Assembly (NCBI GenBank): GCA_009741485.1
Contig: CM019216.1
Location: 24,217,119-24,281,118, forward strand
Direction of reading: 5' to 3'
DNA length: 64,000 nucleotides
Source of the DNA: Malurus cyaneus samueli
Taxonomy: Eukaryota; Chordata; Aves; Passeriformes; Maluridae
Shown: in pieces, positions 24,690-36,494 of the stretch
Numbering within the stretch: the stretch's first letter is position 1
How the letters are laid out: every line of letters begins with the position of its first letter
The notes under the pieces: generated by a model
What the model was told of the DNA's origin: nothing
Database searches by the model: none
What the model saw: the letters and a program-made list of their open reading frames with translations, nothing else
Program-made: the position numbers and the translations under genes

Positions 24690-25612
24690 TGAATTCAGTA
24701 ACGAGTTGTGTCCCTCAGGGAACTGTTCTGAGGCCAGTAGTGTTTAATGTCTCCACCAAAAACACAGCCAGTGGGATAGAGTGCACCCTCAACAGATTTG
24801 CAGATGACACCAAGCTGAGTGGTGTGGTTGACACATCTGATGGATGCCATCCAGGGGGAATCTGCACAAGTTCAAGCAATGGGCCCTTGGGGACCTCAAG
24901 AGGTTCAATGAGGCCAAGCACAAGGTGCAGCTCCTGGGTCAGGGCAAGCCCGAGTATCAATATAAGGGAAATAAGGGATTTAAAGCACCCCTGTGGAGGA
25001 TAAAATCTGGACATGAGCTGGCTATGCACAATGGCAACCCAAAAAGTCAACCACATCCTGGGCTCTATAACAAGAAGTGTGGCCAGCAGGTCAAGGGCGG
25101 TGATCTTCCCCCTCTACTCCACTCTCATGTGGATGTTCAGATGCTCAGACCCCTCTGAAGTACTGTGACCAGCTCTGAGGTTCCCAGAAAAAGAACAACA
25201 TGGAACTTGTAAGAGCAGTTTCACCTGTGAAGAAAGGCTGAGATTGTTGGCATTGTATAGCCTGGGGAAGAGAAATCTCCATGGAGACCTCCTTGAGGCC
25301 TTTCTGTACTTAAAGCAGGCTTCTCAGAAACATGCAGATAGACTTATTATTAAAGTCTGTAGTGACAGGAGGGAGGGTAATGGTTTTAATCTAGAAGGGG
25401 GTAGATTTAGACAAGATAAAAGCAAGACGTATTTTACAATTAAAGTGGTGAAACACTGGAACAGGTTGCCCAGATAGACCTCAAAGATCAGGCAGGACAG
25501 CACTGAAATATTTGATCTGTTTGAAGGTGTCCCTGCTTATAACAGAAGGGTTGGAACAGATAACCTCTCAATATCCCTTCCAACCCAAACTATTCAAGAG
25601 TTCTATGTGAAT
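24690..25612 (+). mobile_element. CR1 retrotransposon with reverse transcriptase remnant
   Basis: This is the longest CR1 copy in the window. It begins inside the reverse-transcriptase domain and runs to the 3' end. After the coding remnant the text reads 'aagggttggaacagataacc', then 'tatcccttccaacccaaact', then a single degenerate octamer 'agttctatgtg'. This is the standard CR1 terminus. It is 5'-truncated, as most genomic CR1 copies are. No target-site duplication is evident, which is normal for CR1. The neighbouring LTR at 26165 is an independent insertion. Confidence 0.93.
24695..25480 (+). pseudogene. CR1 ORF2 C-terminal reverse transcriptase, broken
   Basis: Three frames together cover the end of the CR1 reverse transcriptase. 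Frame one (24695 to about 24850) carries the PQG motif (VPQGTVL) and the catalytic FADD box (NRFADDTKLSG), both intact. The frame then shifts; the next piece (about 24870-24970) reads like the conserved LMRFN-AKCKV-LGQG-YQY block (RFNEAKHKVQLLGQG). Further shifts follow, and the last piece (25244-25477) carries GNGFNLEGGRFR and VVKHWNRLPR, the usual CR1 C-terminal sequence, in the same frame as the first piece. In a live element the enzyme primes reverse transcription at the insertion site. Multiple frameshifts plus the missing N-terminal half make this copy dead. Confidence 0.92.
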
Positions 25613-26164
25613 GTATTTGTGTTATCATGCACTGGAGTCCCCACATCCTCCAACAACAGCAGTCTTGTTTCTCTTTGATGTTTGTGTCCAAAAGCTGCTC
25701 TTGGAAGATCTCAAAGAGGAGATGGGCAAGGCTCCTACCATTTGCCTGAGGCTATTTTAGCTAGTATATCTAGATAAAATTCATGACACCATAATTTAAG
25801 AGGAGTATGCATCTTAAAAGTTTAAATTAAAAGAAATATTTTTTTTTCATATTAAATCAAAACCAAATACTTTGAACTTTACTTTTTTATGGGACTGAAA
25901 TGGTAACATGACATCAATGAATCATCAGTACAAGAGAGAGAGAATTTCACTGAATTATATTTTAGGCAATCCTGAGAACATTGTCTCCCAATCAGCTACT
26001 TCAAGTCTATGTTGGCCCTGGTCAGATGTTTTCTGCCACAAGCAAAGGCAATATCAGGACTCAAAGTGACACAGGTCATTGTGGTAACAAGAGAAGTTGG
26101 ACTTCTAGCTCATGATAATATAGGAAAATATTTTCAATAGTTATGAAATATGATGAAATGGAGT
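25613..26164. other. Unique spacer between CR1 and solo LTR
   Basis: About 550 bases of AT-rich DNA. I see no gene, repeat or regulatory signature in it. Confidence 0.6.
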
Positions 26165-26231
26165 TGTTGCCTAAAATCAGGCTCACCTGAAACAGAGGCC
26201 AGAAAAACTTAAGAGAATGAGAACAGACAAC

Positions 26232-26237
26232 TTTAAT
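26232..26237 (-). terminator. Polyadenylation signal (ATTAAA) of the solo LTR
   Basis: The minus strand reads attaaa, the commonest variant hexamer, followed within about 10 bases by a T/GT-rich downstream element. This places the R/U5 boundary near 26210-26220. Confidence 0.5.
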
Positions 26238-26332
26238 ACAGGCCTAGCAGGCCTAGTGGTACATTAGAGCAGATAAAAGCCTCCTCATCCTGAGGCTACA
26301 CCCAAAATGGACCCCGAGTCACGAGATCTTCA

Positions 26333-26343
26333 CCTTTTATAAA
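26333..26343 (-). promoter_or_regulatory. TATA box of the solo LTR
   Basis: The minus strand reads tttataaaagg, a near-ideal TATA element. Its position about 100 bases before the polyadenylation signal fits the U3/R layout of a retroviral LTR. Transcription, if any, would start near 26305 and run leftwards. Confidence 0.5.
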
Positions 26344-28239
26344 TTCTGTCTTATTAACATATTGGGCCTCAATTCTCCAATGATATCTTCAAATCATGAT
26401 GTCAACCACCCCAAACTTCCAATTCACTGTTGTTTACATATTTTGGGGCTCTGAGGCAGCGAGGTGTCCTTGGAATCAGGCTCTGAGAGGGATGGTTTTG
26501 TCTAAAGATGGGAGAGAAGGAGCTCAGCACTGTACTGGAGAAGTACAAGAATACAGATGCACAAAAATATAGAAACTAAAAATTCTAAGGCATCAGAATA
26601 ATAATCAAAATAATCAAAAACCAGTGCACTATTCCTGGCTGTGTTGGATGGTTAGCTAAACCCTAGTCTAGATGATATTTAAAGCTCTGAGTACTTTTTT
26701 AAATGGAAATTATTGGAAACAAAAAAATGAAAGAGATTCTATGAGAAAATACTGGCATGAAGAAATTGAATACTTACACATATGAATGTTGAACAAAGAC
26801 CAGAAACATACCAATTTTTAGCATATATCCAATATAAAGCATTAGAACACACCAGCACTGCACCCAGGCAGCAGAAAAGACATACAGAGATTACTCAGTG
26901 AAATCTACTCCCCTATGATTCTTTCCAAGTTTATTGGTTACCTCTTTAAAGGTGCATATGGAGGCCCATTAATTCATTCTCTTTCCTTCCTGATTTGCAC
27001 CTTTAGCCAGAGGGCATCTCATCATTAAACTAGGTAATTGTTTTGCACTAATTGTTAGAAACAGTTGTTAGCTTTAATTTCAGCACATTATCAAGTATCG
27101 TGAACATACAGCTGCAAACTAAAAACAAATAACCATCTTATTTCAAACTTCTTTCTTCTCTATTTTTCTCTCATGGTTACACTGATGACTTTTACTAACA
27201 TCATAATTATGTAATATACATCATGTTGGGGAAAGATTTTTTTCCTCCTTTTAACGTTTTATTGGAAGGCTTTAACAAGTTTATAGATATCAGCCCCCAG
27301 AATTATGATACAGTTTTAATTCAGAGGCAGAGGACCATTATTGCACTGTAATTCTTTCTTGCAGATTTATGGAATCATAAACCTGATGGTGCTTTAGGGA
27401 TGCTTTCAAAAGGAAGCAGCAGGAACAACAAGGGAAATGTTGGAAAGTGTTGCTGTAGAAGGTTTTTCAGTTTTGAGGGGGGAATCAGGATGCTGTGCAA
27501 GGGAATGATAATCCTGGGATATAGCATATTGTGGGTATTATTATGAGTGTTGCCAGTATTTCTTGCTAGCTTACTGTTTATGTGCACACAAACTTCTTGT
27601 CATTCCGTTATGTCTTCTTGTCATTTTGTCATGCCTCCCTTTCCTGTTAGCAAAGTTTTGTGCCAAGATTTTGTGTTGTACCATGATTTTCTAATACATT
27701 GAAAAGCATCTTTAGGTTCCCCATAGGTATCTCATAAATTTGTCTCATTGTAAAATGCACAAGAATGTGATTAATATGTTGTATAGTTTCATTTAGGGGT
27801 TGGGGTATCTTTGTAGGTTTTGTACACTTATTATGCCTGATAAGTTAGGATTCTTTCTGGACTAATTATCTATTTAGACATTATATTGCCCATATATGTA
27901 CCTTTGTGTTTAAACAGAATTCAAGGAAGTTTTCTATCTTGTTTTGTCCCAAAGTCAGCAGCTTAGAAAAGGATTAGAAATAATATAATTAGCATAAAAT
28001 TGGAATTTGGCAATAAAAATTTTTGTTTGATTTTTAGACTTGTCATATTTACATAGTAACAAAAACATTATAAATATTTTTTCACATTTATAACATATTC
28101 TGTGATCATCTGTATTCTCATCTGATTACCCAAAATGTATGGAAAAGACATCAGTCGTTAACTCTAAAAAAAAGTATTTCCAGGCACACTTTCTGAATTT
28201 AGAAACAAGATAAAAGCTTTATGATGCGAGGAAAACAAT

Positions 28240-28267
28240 CAAATTTTTGTTTGTTTTTGTTTTGTTT

Positions 28268-28298
<31 letters not shown>
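28240..28298 (+). repeat. TTTG-rich tract ending in T30
   Basis: Several tttg/ttttg units lead into thirty uninterrupted T residues (28269-28298). No CR1 or SINE body is visible on either side, so it is not obviously the tail of a named retroelement. Confidence 0.95.
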
Positions 28299-28302
<4 letters not shown>

Positions 28303-31300
28303 GCCACAAGCACAATATTTACTTAGGGGATTGTAACTGTAAAAGCAAATGTCTCTTACAGGAAGCTAGGACAAAAACTGTCAGAGAACCGGGTAGTAAA
28401 TAGCCCTGATATTGTTTTCTTCATTTCAAAAGCTCAAGGCAAAGAATGTTTGACCTTTTACAAATGAAATGGTTTCCTGCAGGTCATGGTGCTGTATTGA
28501 GTGCTGCTGGTCATGTGCAACTTGATGCAATCATTGAGTGGTGAAACCACGGCTGCTGGCACAGATTCCTGCATGAGGATTTCTAAATCAGTGATATTTG
28601 CTTGTTTCAGTCCCCCAAAAGTTGGAACATGTCTGTCTGCTTCCTCCATTCAGTTGTATTGCCAGAGTTTTTACAGGGGTTGCAAATTAAATGGTATGAT
28701 TGCTCTACATGACCCAGGAAGTGTACAGGGGTCAAGGAGAGAAATGTCAAACATGAGCAAAAAAGCTGCTCTTCAACCTGTGGTATCTACAGTCCATTAG
28801 TTTTCACCTTGACATATTATTGAAATATGAATATTATTTCAATTAAACCTTATATTACAACTTATGAATATTTTAATGAATATAACCTGTAGGCTAAATT
28901 TTGCTCCCATTGTGACCAATAGGAATTTTTACTATTATTCTCAGCAGACTAAGAATTGACTCCACTTTATATTCAATTTGTCTCCTGCCTTTTGTTAGTA
29001 ATTCTTGTTTGGATGCTGATTTCTTTCCACATAGCTGGTGTATGGTAACTAATTCAGTAATACCTGTTGGGTTTTTTTACAATTTCCTCATGCTTTCCTA
29101 AGTCTTTTTTTTTGCTATGACCACTACAAAAATCAAAAAACCAAGCTGTGCAACAGTGGAGAGTGTTTGAGCATACATATAAATGCACCTCTGCCACTAT
29201 TCAGAATTATAGACTTACAATGTACCTAATAAATTATGTCAGAATTCTATGCTTCTCCACACTTTTTGTCCACTTGAACCATAATTTTGTGGAAACTCAC
29301 AGGAATGAGATAACTTGTGTTACATGATCATAGCCCCTCAAACGCAGTACGAGTGCTATCACAATAAGCTCCATAGTTTCAAAAATAACACCAAAGTAAA
29401 AAGCACATGGTAAAACCAGAAATATTTTAATACACTGCAAAAGATGGTTAGTTGAGTCTATAGAAATATGTGGGCTGTTAGAAATTTAAGATTTTAAATT
29501 TTCTGTCATAATAGTCTAATTGTTAGCTAATGATTCTAAGAAGTGTTTGTGAAACCGCAAGGAGAGTTTATCTGGTGTGTTGCTAATAGTGATTCGGATT
29601 CAGAAACTGCGTGTCTAAGTCCTCTGAAAGAGCCTATCAGATTTTTAGTTTTGCCTAAAGCACTACGGACAGAACTCATTATGCCCTTCACTGAAAAAAT
29701 GTGGGCAGAAGAGATTTTCTGTTTATACAACCCACTACTAAAGCAGCAACATAGTGGTTAGAGCACTTAAAAAAAAGTGAAACAAAAATTTCACTGTCTA
29801 CAATCAGTACCAGAAGTACAATTAAAAAAGGACACTTTTAAATTTGATTTGCCTACTGTGTTTTGGCAGTTCATGAATGCAAGTTTGCCAGTGGACTTGC
29901 TGCTGGAGTAAATAATAGTTCCTTCTAAAAAGAAATCTCCCTGTGACTGGGAGAATAGTTTACATTTGGGTCCATTCTCTATTTGCTGTCCTTGCCAGCA
30001 AAACTCCTGTAAATCCCAAAGCTTTTATACAAATGGACATCCCTGATGTCCATTGACAGCCAGGAAATACACGTGTAGTGGTCCCATGACCAAAATAGAG
30101 CCGTGACAGTAATCATATCATAACTATGCACGGAGGTGTGTAGAGACCGTCAATCTCACACAGGACAAAAGAAGTGTCAGTATAAATAATGGGCTGTACA
30201 TTTTTACAAAGGTTAAGCAGAATTTTCCAGCATGTATCGAGTGTGTTAGCAGTGCTGGCAGGTTCACATGCTATCCATTAGGCAGACTGACATGTGACCC
30301 TACTACTTCAGGTCATTTATGTTGAAATGTCCTTTAATGTTTACAGAGGAACTCTGAAAGAAAGGTATTTATTGACAAGTTCACATAGCAGATACTGAAG
30401 ACTAATCCTCACTAAAACACTCAATAAACTAATCAAGCGGATGAAAGTCACATGGGGAAATGGTGATCTCCCTTGCATTTTGCTGACTTCTGTGGTTTTT
30501 TGGTATTAGTTTTTTTATACTATATCTTGTAATCATTTTAACTCTTGCATCTTATTTTATCATCATCTCAAAAATTGTGTTTTGTTTCCCACTTTGCTTA
30601 TGTGGTATTATCATGCCAGCTCCCTTAGCAAAAAGGTCCTGAACTGAATTAAAATTTAAGTCAGGGACTGCTGAAATTCAGGGTAGAGGTTCACCAGGTG
30701 AACATGGTGTATGCTAGAAGAGCCCTAGATGGCATAGATCTAAAGTTCTCTGGAAAATTGTTCCACCTGTCATAAAGTATGGATGAGATCAATATGATCT
30801 GGAAAATGCTTCCCTCTGGCACTTTGCACCTACTTCAGTTTGCACCATCAGGCCCAGGAATCAAGACAATACAAACGAAATTCTTTGCTCAAGGTCTGCC
30901 TTAACTTAAGGAGCCTCAATATCACTCATCTTTCCCCCACTTACTTTGGGAGACACCATAAAACCATTGCACACTTCACACACACTTCCCAGTCTCTCAT
31001 GGGGCTCTGAATCCCAGAGCTCACGCTGTGGCTCCCACTGCAGCTGCTCACTCACCGAAATACCGGCACTGAAGGGATTCCTCAACAAATACAAACGTGA
31101 AAATCCTCCCATTGTGTGTCTCTGTGGTAAACACAGATGTTCCATTGTGAAACCAATCGCAGCTGGTATTTCAGGTGGAGACCAAACTGGGTTTTGGGAT
31201 TTTTTTGCCATTTCTCTTGAAGAAGGTGTTATATTGAACATTTTAATTTAACGATGGGCCTAGGTTGACTATTTGGTTATATTAGTAGCTACTTGAAGCC

Positions 31301-32789
31301 AGTCTGTAACAGAATATTTTATATGTGGCAGAGATTTATTCTCAATATTAAAATATTTGCTTGGGACCTTGTTTTATTTGATTTCTTTTAATAGAATGCA
31401 TCTTGATTCAAACATATTCTCTCTATTCCTACAAAACTTGTCTTAGGATGTGTTGATCCTACTATAGTTTAAATTCAAATTGATAAAAGCTTTTTTAGAA
31501 ATGGGTGTGGATAAATGGTGTGCATTATCTTCTGCAGCAAAATTTAAAGGAAAAGTTGCAACAGTTAGCATGCTCTGTTGCCACATTTGGTCTGGGCACC
31601 CCACACCTAAAAAATGAAAGAAGAAAATATTAGTATAATTTACATAAAATGAAAATAGGTACCTTAGCTATCAGTGGCTTGGCAGAGAAGTTTGCGAGTT
31701 CTAACTCCTACAAAAAAAAAAGAAAACAAAAAACCAAACAAACCAATATTATCAATTACTGCTTCAAATTTCACCACTTCTTTCTGCTAAGAAGTTGCAG
31801 AGACCCTACTTAAAAAAAAAACCCAAACATTTATAATTAATTTAATATTTTAAAAATATTTTCTCTATTTCAGATTAACCTTTACAGAAAATTTCATGTA
31901 GTTTAAAACTGTCCCTTCTGAAGAAATACCATAAACACTTCAAAAGCAAATTTGAAAGGCTCTGACTTATTGTGCAACATCTACTGCCATCAAAGGCATC
32001 AATATTGCCATATATACTTTCTAGCACACAATTAAAATATAACTATAGAAATAAATAATACTTTCTCCAACTTTAAAATTAAAAGAAATCTTTTTCAGAG
32101 GAATCTTGATGTAGGTTTTTACAGAAAATGCAGAATATGTTTTGTTTACATGAAGGATGAAAGAATTTTCTTGAATAACTATGTACAAACTTCCTCTTTT
32201 ATATAGCATTTGAAAGCTCCAGCCTAATCCCCCAGAAAAGAATCAGCAAAACCAGGCAAAGATTATTGGAATAGTCTCTAGGTATTTTTTCCTGAAAGAA
32301 TTCTACAGTCACTCACTTTGTCATTTTCTTTTATACGTTCTTTGATTTCCATTCTCAAAAGCCATTAAAAGTATATAGTTGTTTTTGCAGTGACATATTG
32401 GCCTAGGATTTTGGTTTTCAAATTATACATAAACACTAGGAAATATTTGTTAGCTGCATTGGAGCTCCTTCTAAGATAAATATTTAGATATATTGTATTT
32501 GATATTACGCAAGAAGGTGCAAGCAATCTGCATAGATTTGCTACTGCCTCTCAAAACAACATGAATAAACAAATTCAACTGCAAAAAAGACAGTCAACTC
32601 CCTAGGTGAACTTCTGATTTAAATTTGGCTCACTTATAATTTTATAAACACTTATAATTTGGCTTTTCCTCCCTCTTTTTGGAACACTTTGAATAAGATA
32701 CAAAGGGAAAATAAATATTTCATCACTCAAATAGATTCCACACCATTAGATTTCAACTTTTCTCAGTCTCTTTTACAATCTATAATAGG

Positions 32790-32820
32790 GGTGGTGACCT
32801 GCTGTGCTCAGGTCATCACC
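32790..32820. other. Hairpin, 12-bp stem with 7-base loop
   Basis: The arms ggtggtgacctg (32790-32801) and caggtcatcacc (32809-32820) pair over 12 positions with a single G-T wobble, around the loop ctgtgct. It sits at the left edge of a GC-richer stretch (about 32790-33020) in otherwise AT-rich DNA. No U-run or other terminator feature follows. Function is unknown. The tgacct/aggtca arms also form nuclear-receptor half-sites. Confidence 0.7.
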
Positions 32821-35800
32821 TGAGATCTCTGGAAGGTTTTGGTATGCATTAGGCAGCATTAAGTGGTGTAAAGTGTGGCTCTGCCAGCTGTGGACTATGC
32901 AGCTCTTCTCCACCATGGAGCAGGCTGTGCATGACTGCTGTCTTTGATGTGTGAAGCCTGTCCTGAGCTTTCTAGCCCACTTTTCATCTTGGACATGGAG
33001 CATGGTCCTGTGGGGTTTGGCAGCATAGATATTCGTGTACTGGTGTAATAACTCCCACTGTACTACAATGAAAGCAAGTATCTGTCATGTGAAGGATTTT
33101 TCATTGCAGTTCTTCTGTTCATTAAATTGCTAAAAATTCCCAAAGCACCCCACCTAACATCCTGCTCCCCTGCTTTTCATTTGCTGTATTTAATATGTTC
33201 ATTTAAAGTGGTAGGGTATGTAGTTGGTTGGGGTTTTTTTTTCCTTTTTCCAGTCAGACAATAGATTCTGTTGACTTTTGTTCAGTTGAATTGTTGTTTC
33301 TAATAAAGCCTAAATTAGACAAGCTAACAGGCAAGGAGGAAAGCTCAAATGGTGAGAAAGACAACATGTAAGATTATGTGAATCAGTTATGCTTTAATTA
33401 AAAGTGTATCTTGAGTAACTATTTTGTATCTTGGCTTTACTACTGCTACCTTCTGTGCCTCCTTAAAACACCAGACCCTCAATTTTTCCATCCTTTGTGC
33501 AATGGTTCTTCTTCACAACACAACGTCCCTTTTTCTTCTGACCTGCTGCTCTGCCTCCAAGAGCATGTCTGTACCCTTGTGGTACTCTGTTGTTGGCTAT
33601 GTAATACAAGCAGCCTGATAAGATCATGAGGTAACAATCCGAAACTTGGGAAATGGAGTTTTACGGGGAAGAAGGTGGGATTCTGGTGGTTTACTTGGCC
33701 CTATAAAGCTTGTAGCTAAATTATATAGGGGGTAATTATATCCATAGAGCTGATTTTTTAGAAGCTACCATTTCTATATTTAAATTAAAAGAAAAAAAAA
33801 AGCAACACTAGAGAAAATATGAACTCTTACTTGTGGATTCCACAGAAATCAAAACTGATTTTGCCACTGTCTCTGCTGGTATTGTCTGACTGGGTTACTG
33901 TAGAGAATTTTCACACCAGGATATTTTCTTATGCAAAGCTGCACATTGGGTTTGGAGACGTTTCTGCAGAGATCTTGTTATTTATGAGAAGTCTTTACTG
34001 GATGGATATCCAGAGTTCATACATTATCTGCTGGATTCATAAAGGGTGCCCTGAAGAAAGAAAATACTGATCTTGTCATTGCCTAAATCACGCTGGTGCT
34101 TGCATTTTAGGATTTAGGATTCTGCTCCGTTTATGGCAACAGCAGGTTGGATTGGAGCTGTAAGGTTTGTGATGGGAATAAAGGGATATGTCTTGAGTAT
34201 TCCTAGAATTGAGACTTATTCCTGGGCTTGACAGATTTGTCTACTAATCAACATCCACAGAGTATGGCAATTATCATCAGTCTCTAGGAAGGATATGATT
34301 AGGGTCTATTTGTTGAACTATATTTGGCTTGATGTTCAAAATTTTTTTATTTTTCATCTAAAATAAAGGTACCTGGAGCCAAAATTTATTCAAGTAGCTT
34401 ATTTCCATTAATAATTAGAGCCTTTTCTGCTATCTAGCAAAGTGATAAATGCTTGCCTGATTGAGGTTTTGCATTCTTTCAGCTGAATTAGAGATCCAAA
34501 TATTTAATGACATGATACAAATATGTGTCAAGGGGTCTTTAAGCCCATAAATTTTGGAATGGAGCATATATATTCCTACATGGAAGATTCAGCAGCATTT
34601 ATTCATTAACTCAGTGTATAATTATCACTTAGGATTTGAAGGCTGAGGGAGAAAGAAACCAGCAAAGGCACATAACACTTTATATATGTTCTTATGAGAA
34701 AAGTAAGGATTACTTTTTGGGTTAGCAAATGCTTACAGAGGTTAAATGAATTTCACAGGTTTCGAACAGAGCTGTCTCTGGTACATATTTTCCCTTCAAG
34801 AAGGTAATCTGCATTTAAAATTTGACCAGCTGCTAAATTGTCTGCTTCTTTAAAGCCTGATGTACCCTTTGAGTTTAGTTCCTGTCACGTGCAGAAAGAT
34901 GGTCACAGAGACACATCTTTTCAAGTTTTTTTCCAAGGTGTGCATGAGGTTTAAAACATGTCTTGTGATTCTCTTCATTGAGCAGTTAAAATCTGTAAAA
35001 AGATCTGATTTTAATAATCACATCCACTATGCAGAGGAAAGTTATGTGATATATTTCAATTTACAACAGTTTTTTACTAGGGTATCCAATTTCCTTCCAG
35101 CCCCTGGTTATTGCTCTTTCAGAACTATTTTAGTCTATCCTATCACTGATTCTAATAATGTCTAGTACCACTTAAGTAAGAAACAGCTAAGTTATAAGTA
35201 CTTTTGAGTAAGTCAGATTCATACACTAAACCTAGGCTTCAAAAAATTGTTAGGAACAGCTTTAAAGGAACATGATCAAGGTTAAGCATCTCACATCTTG
35301 ACAGTCCAAATCTAAAAAGAAATGTTCTGTTTTATTGGGGAGTATTTTAAAAACATAAAATACCATTTGGAGAGGAAGAAGGGTCAACCTTGCAATGTCC
35401 CTGTAATGCTTCTCAGGTAATTTACATTAATGACCCATGTCTAAGAAATTTCTCAATAATCTTGAATAGGAACCTTGGTTAACTTTCTGTTTCATTTTAT
35501 AGTTTTCAGTTAAGCACCATTTCATTGGGTAAGATTATATTCTGGTACATGTAAAATAGCTCTGTCGACGCTTCATAAAAGCAGTATCTTCATCTCATTT
35601 GGTATAATGGAAAGAGGTCTCCTCTGTTAATGAGATGCAGCACAAAATGGACCAATCAAATTGAGTTCTGGATATTGGTTAGACGTCCGGAAGAAAATGC
35701 TGGGAAACAAGAGGATTCATTTTTCCAGATCATATGTGACAAAGGACAAGATTTTGCTGTGCCTTCCATTTTTACAGGTTTTCAGTTTCATCTGTATTCA

Positions 35801-36464
35801 TATGTAGAACTTTTAATGAAATTTAATTTTTATTGAAGATAAACTGTTTTCAATTTTTTAATAATACAAAATATAATTAAGTAATTTAAAAGCAAATTTC
35901 TATAGCTCAGAGCTTTCTGTAAAGTACTTTGAAATGTCTTAAATAAATTCAAGTGACACAAAAATGTTTATTGTTGAAGTGTGTAGATAATAATGGAGGC
36001 TTAAAAAAAAAAAGAAAAAGAATGATGCATTAAATACTACAATGATACAGGGTTTTTTTAATCATATATTACTATTTGGGTATTTGAAGGGGGATTAATC
36101 TGAGTTAACTTAGACACCTGCAAGTTATTTGTCTACACTTAAAAAGACAGCCCAGATCACTGTCATCTTCAGGAATTAGTGACCTTCAGGACTACACAAG
36201 GAAAATATGCACCTTTAGAGGGCAAAATACTTCCTGCAAGGACTGGTGAACAGGACAGCCTGAATGAACTAGAGTCTCTTTTACCTCTGTTAGCTGCACG
36301 GATATCTGTATAATGACCAATTTGGGTTTAGACAACCAAATTTTAGATGTTCAAAGATAAAAGAGTTCATCCTTATGAACTGAAACTGTACTTTAGATAA
36401 TGTCTTCCATCCATAATATTACTTTTTATGTAAGAGTGATATGGAAGGGAAACAATCCAGTCCT

Positions 36465-36494
36465 CATTCATTCATTCATTCATTCATTCATTCA
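36465..36494 (+). repeat. CATT tetranucleotide microsatellite
   Basis: About seven and a half perfect units of catt. It lies inside a 63-codon frame (36400-36591) whose HSFIHSFIQ stretch is produced by the repeat and is not evidence of a protein. Confidence 0.97.

Larger units (their letters stand above)
26165..26565 (-). mobile_element. Solo LTR of an endogenous retrovirus, probable
   Basis: Read on the minus strand, the segment has LTR architecture. A U3-like stretch is followed by a good TATA box (tttataaaag, at 26333-26343). About 100 bases later there is a polyadenylation signal attaaa (26232-26237), followed by a GT/CT-rich stretch (ttgtctgttctcattctct). The sense strand ends near tttcaggtgagcctg...caaca, consistent with a terminal CA. 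No gag, pol or env sequence lies next to it, so it would be a solo LTR left by recombination. It looks to me like passerine ERV LTRs, but the family cannot be named without a library. Both edges are approximate and I could not find a convincing target-site duplication. Confidence 0.6.

Noticed and set aside
26547..26565. Exact right end and target-site duplication of the solo LTR
   Set aside because: Several TG/CA pairs are possible and none gives a matching flanking duplication, so the edges are left approximate.
29745..29770. tRNA/SINE A-box-like text (atagtggttagagcact)
   Set aside because: No B box, cloverleaf or SINE body follows; a poly-A run comes straight after.
34690..34770. Possible MIR/L2-like SINE relic (gaggttaaatgaatttcacag, gtttcgaaca)
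   Set aside because: The resemblance to antisense MIR is confined to a few short words with no consistent order; a library alignment would be needed to claim it.
36465..36494. Regular short repeats as a CRISPR-like array
   Set aside because: It is a plain CATT microsatellite without spacers, and the genome is eukaryotic.
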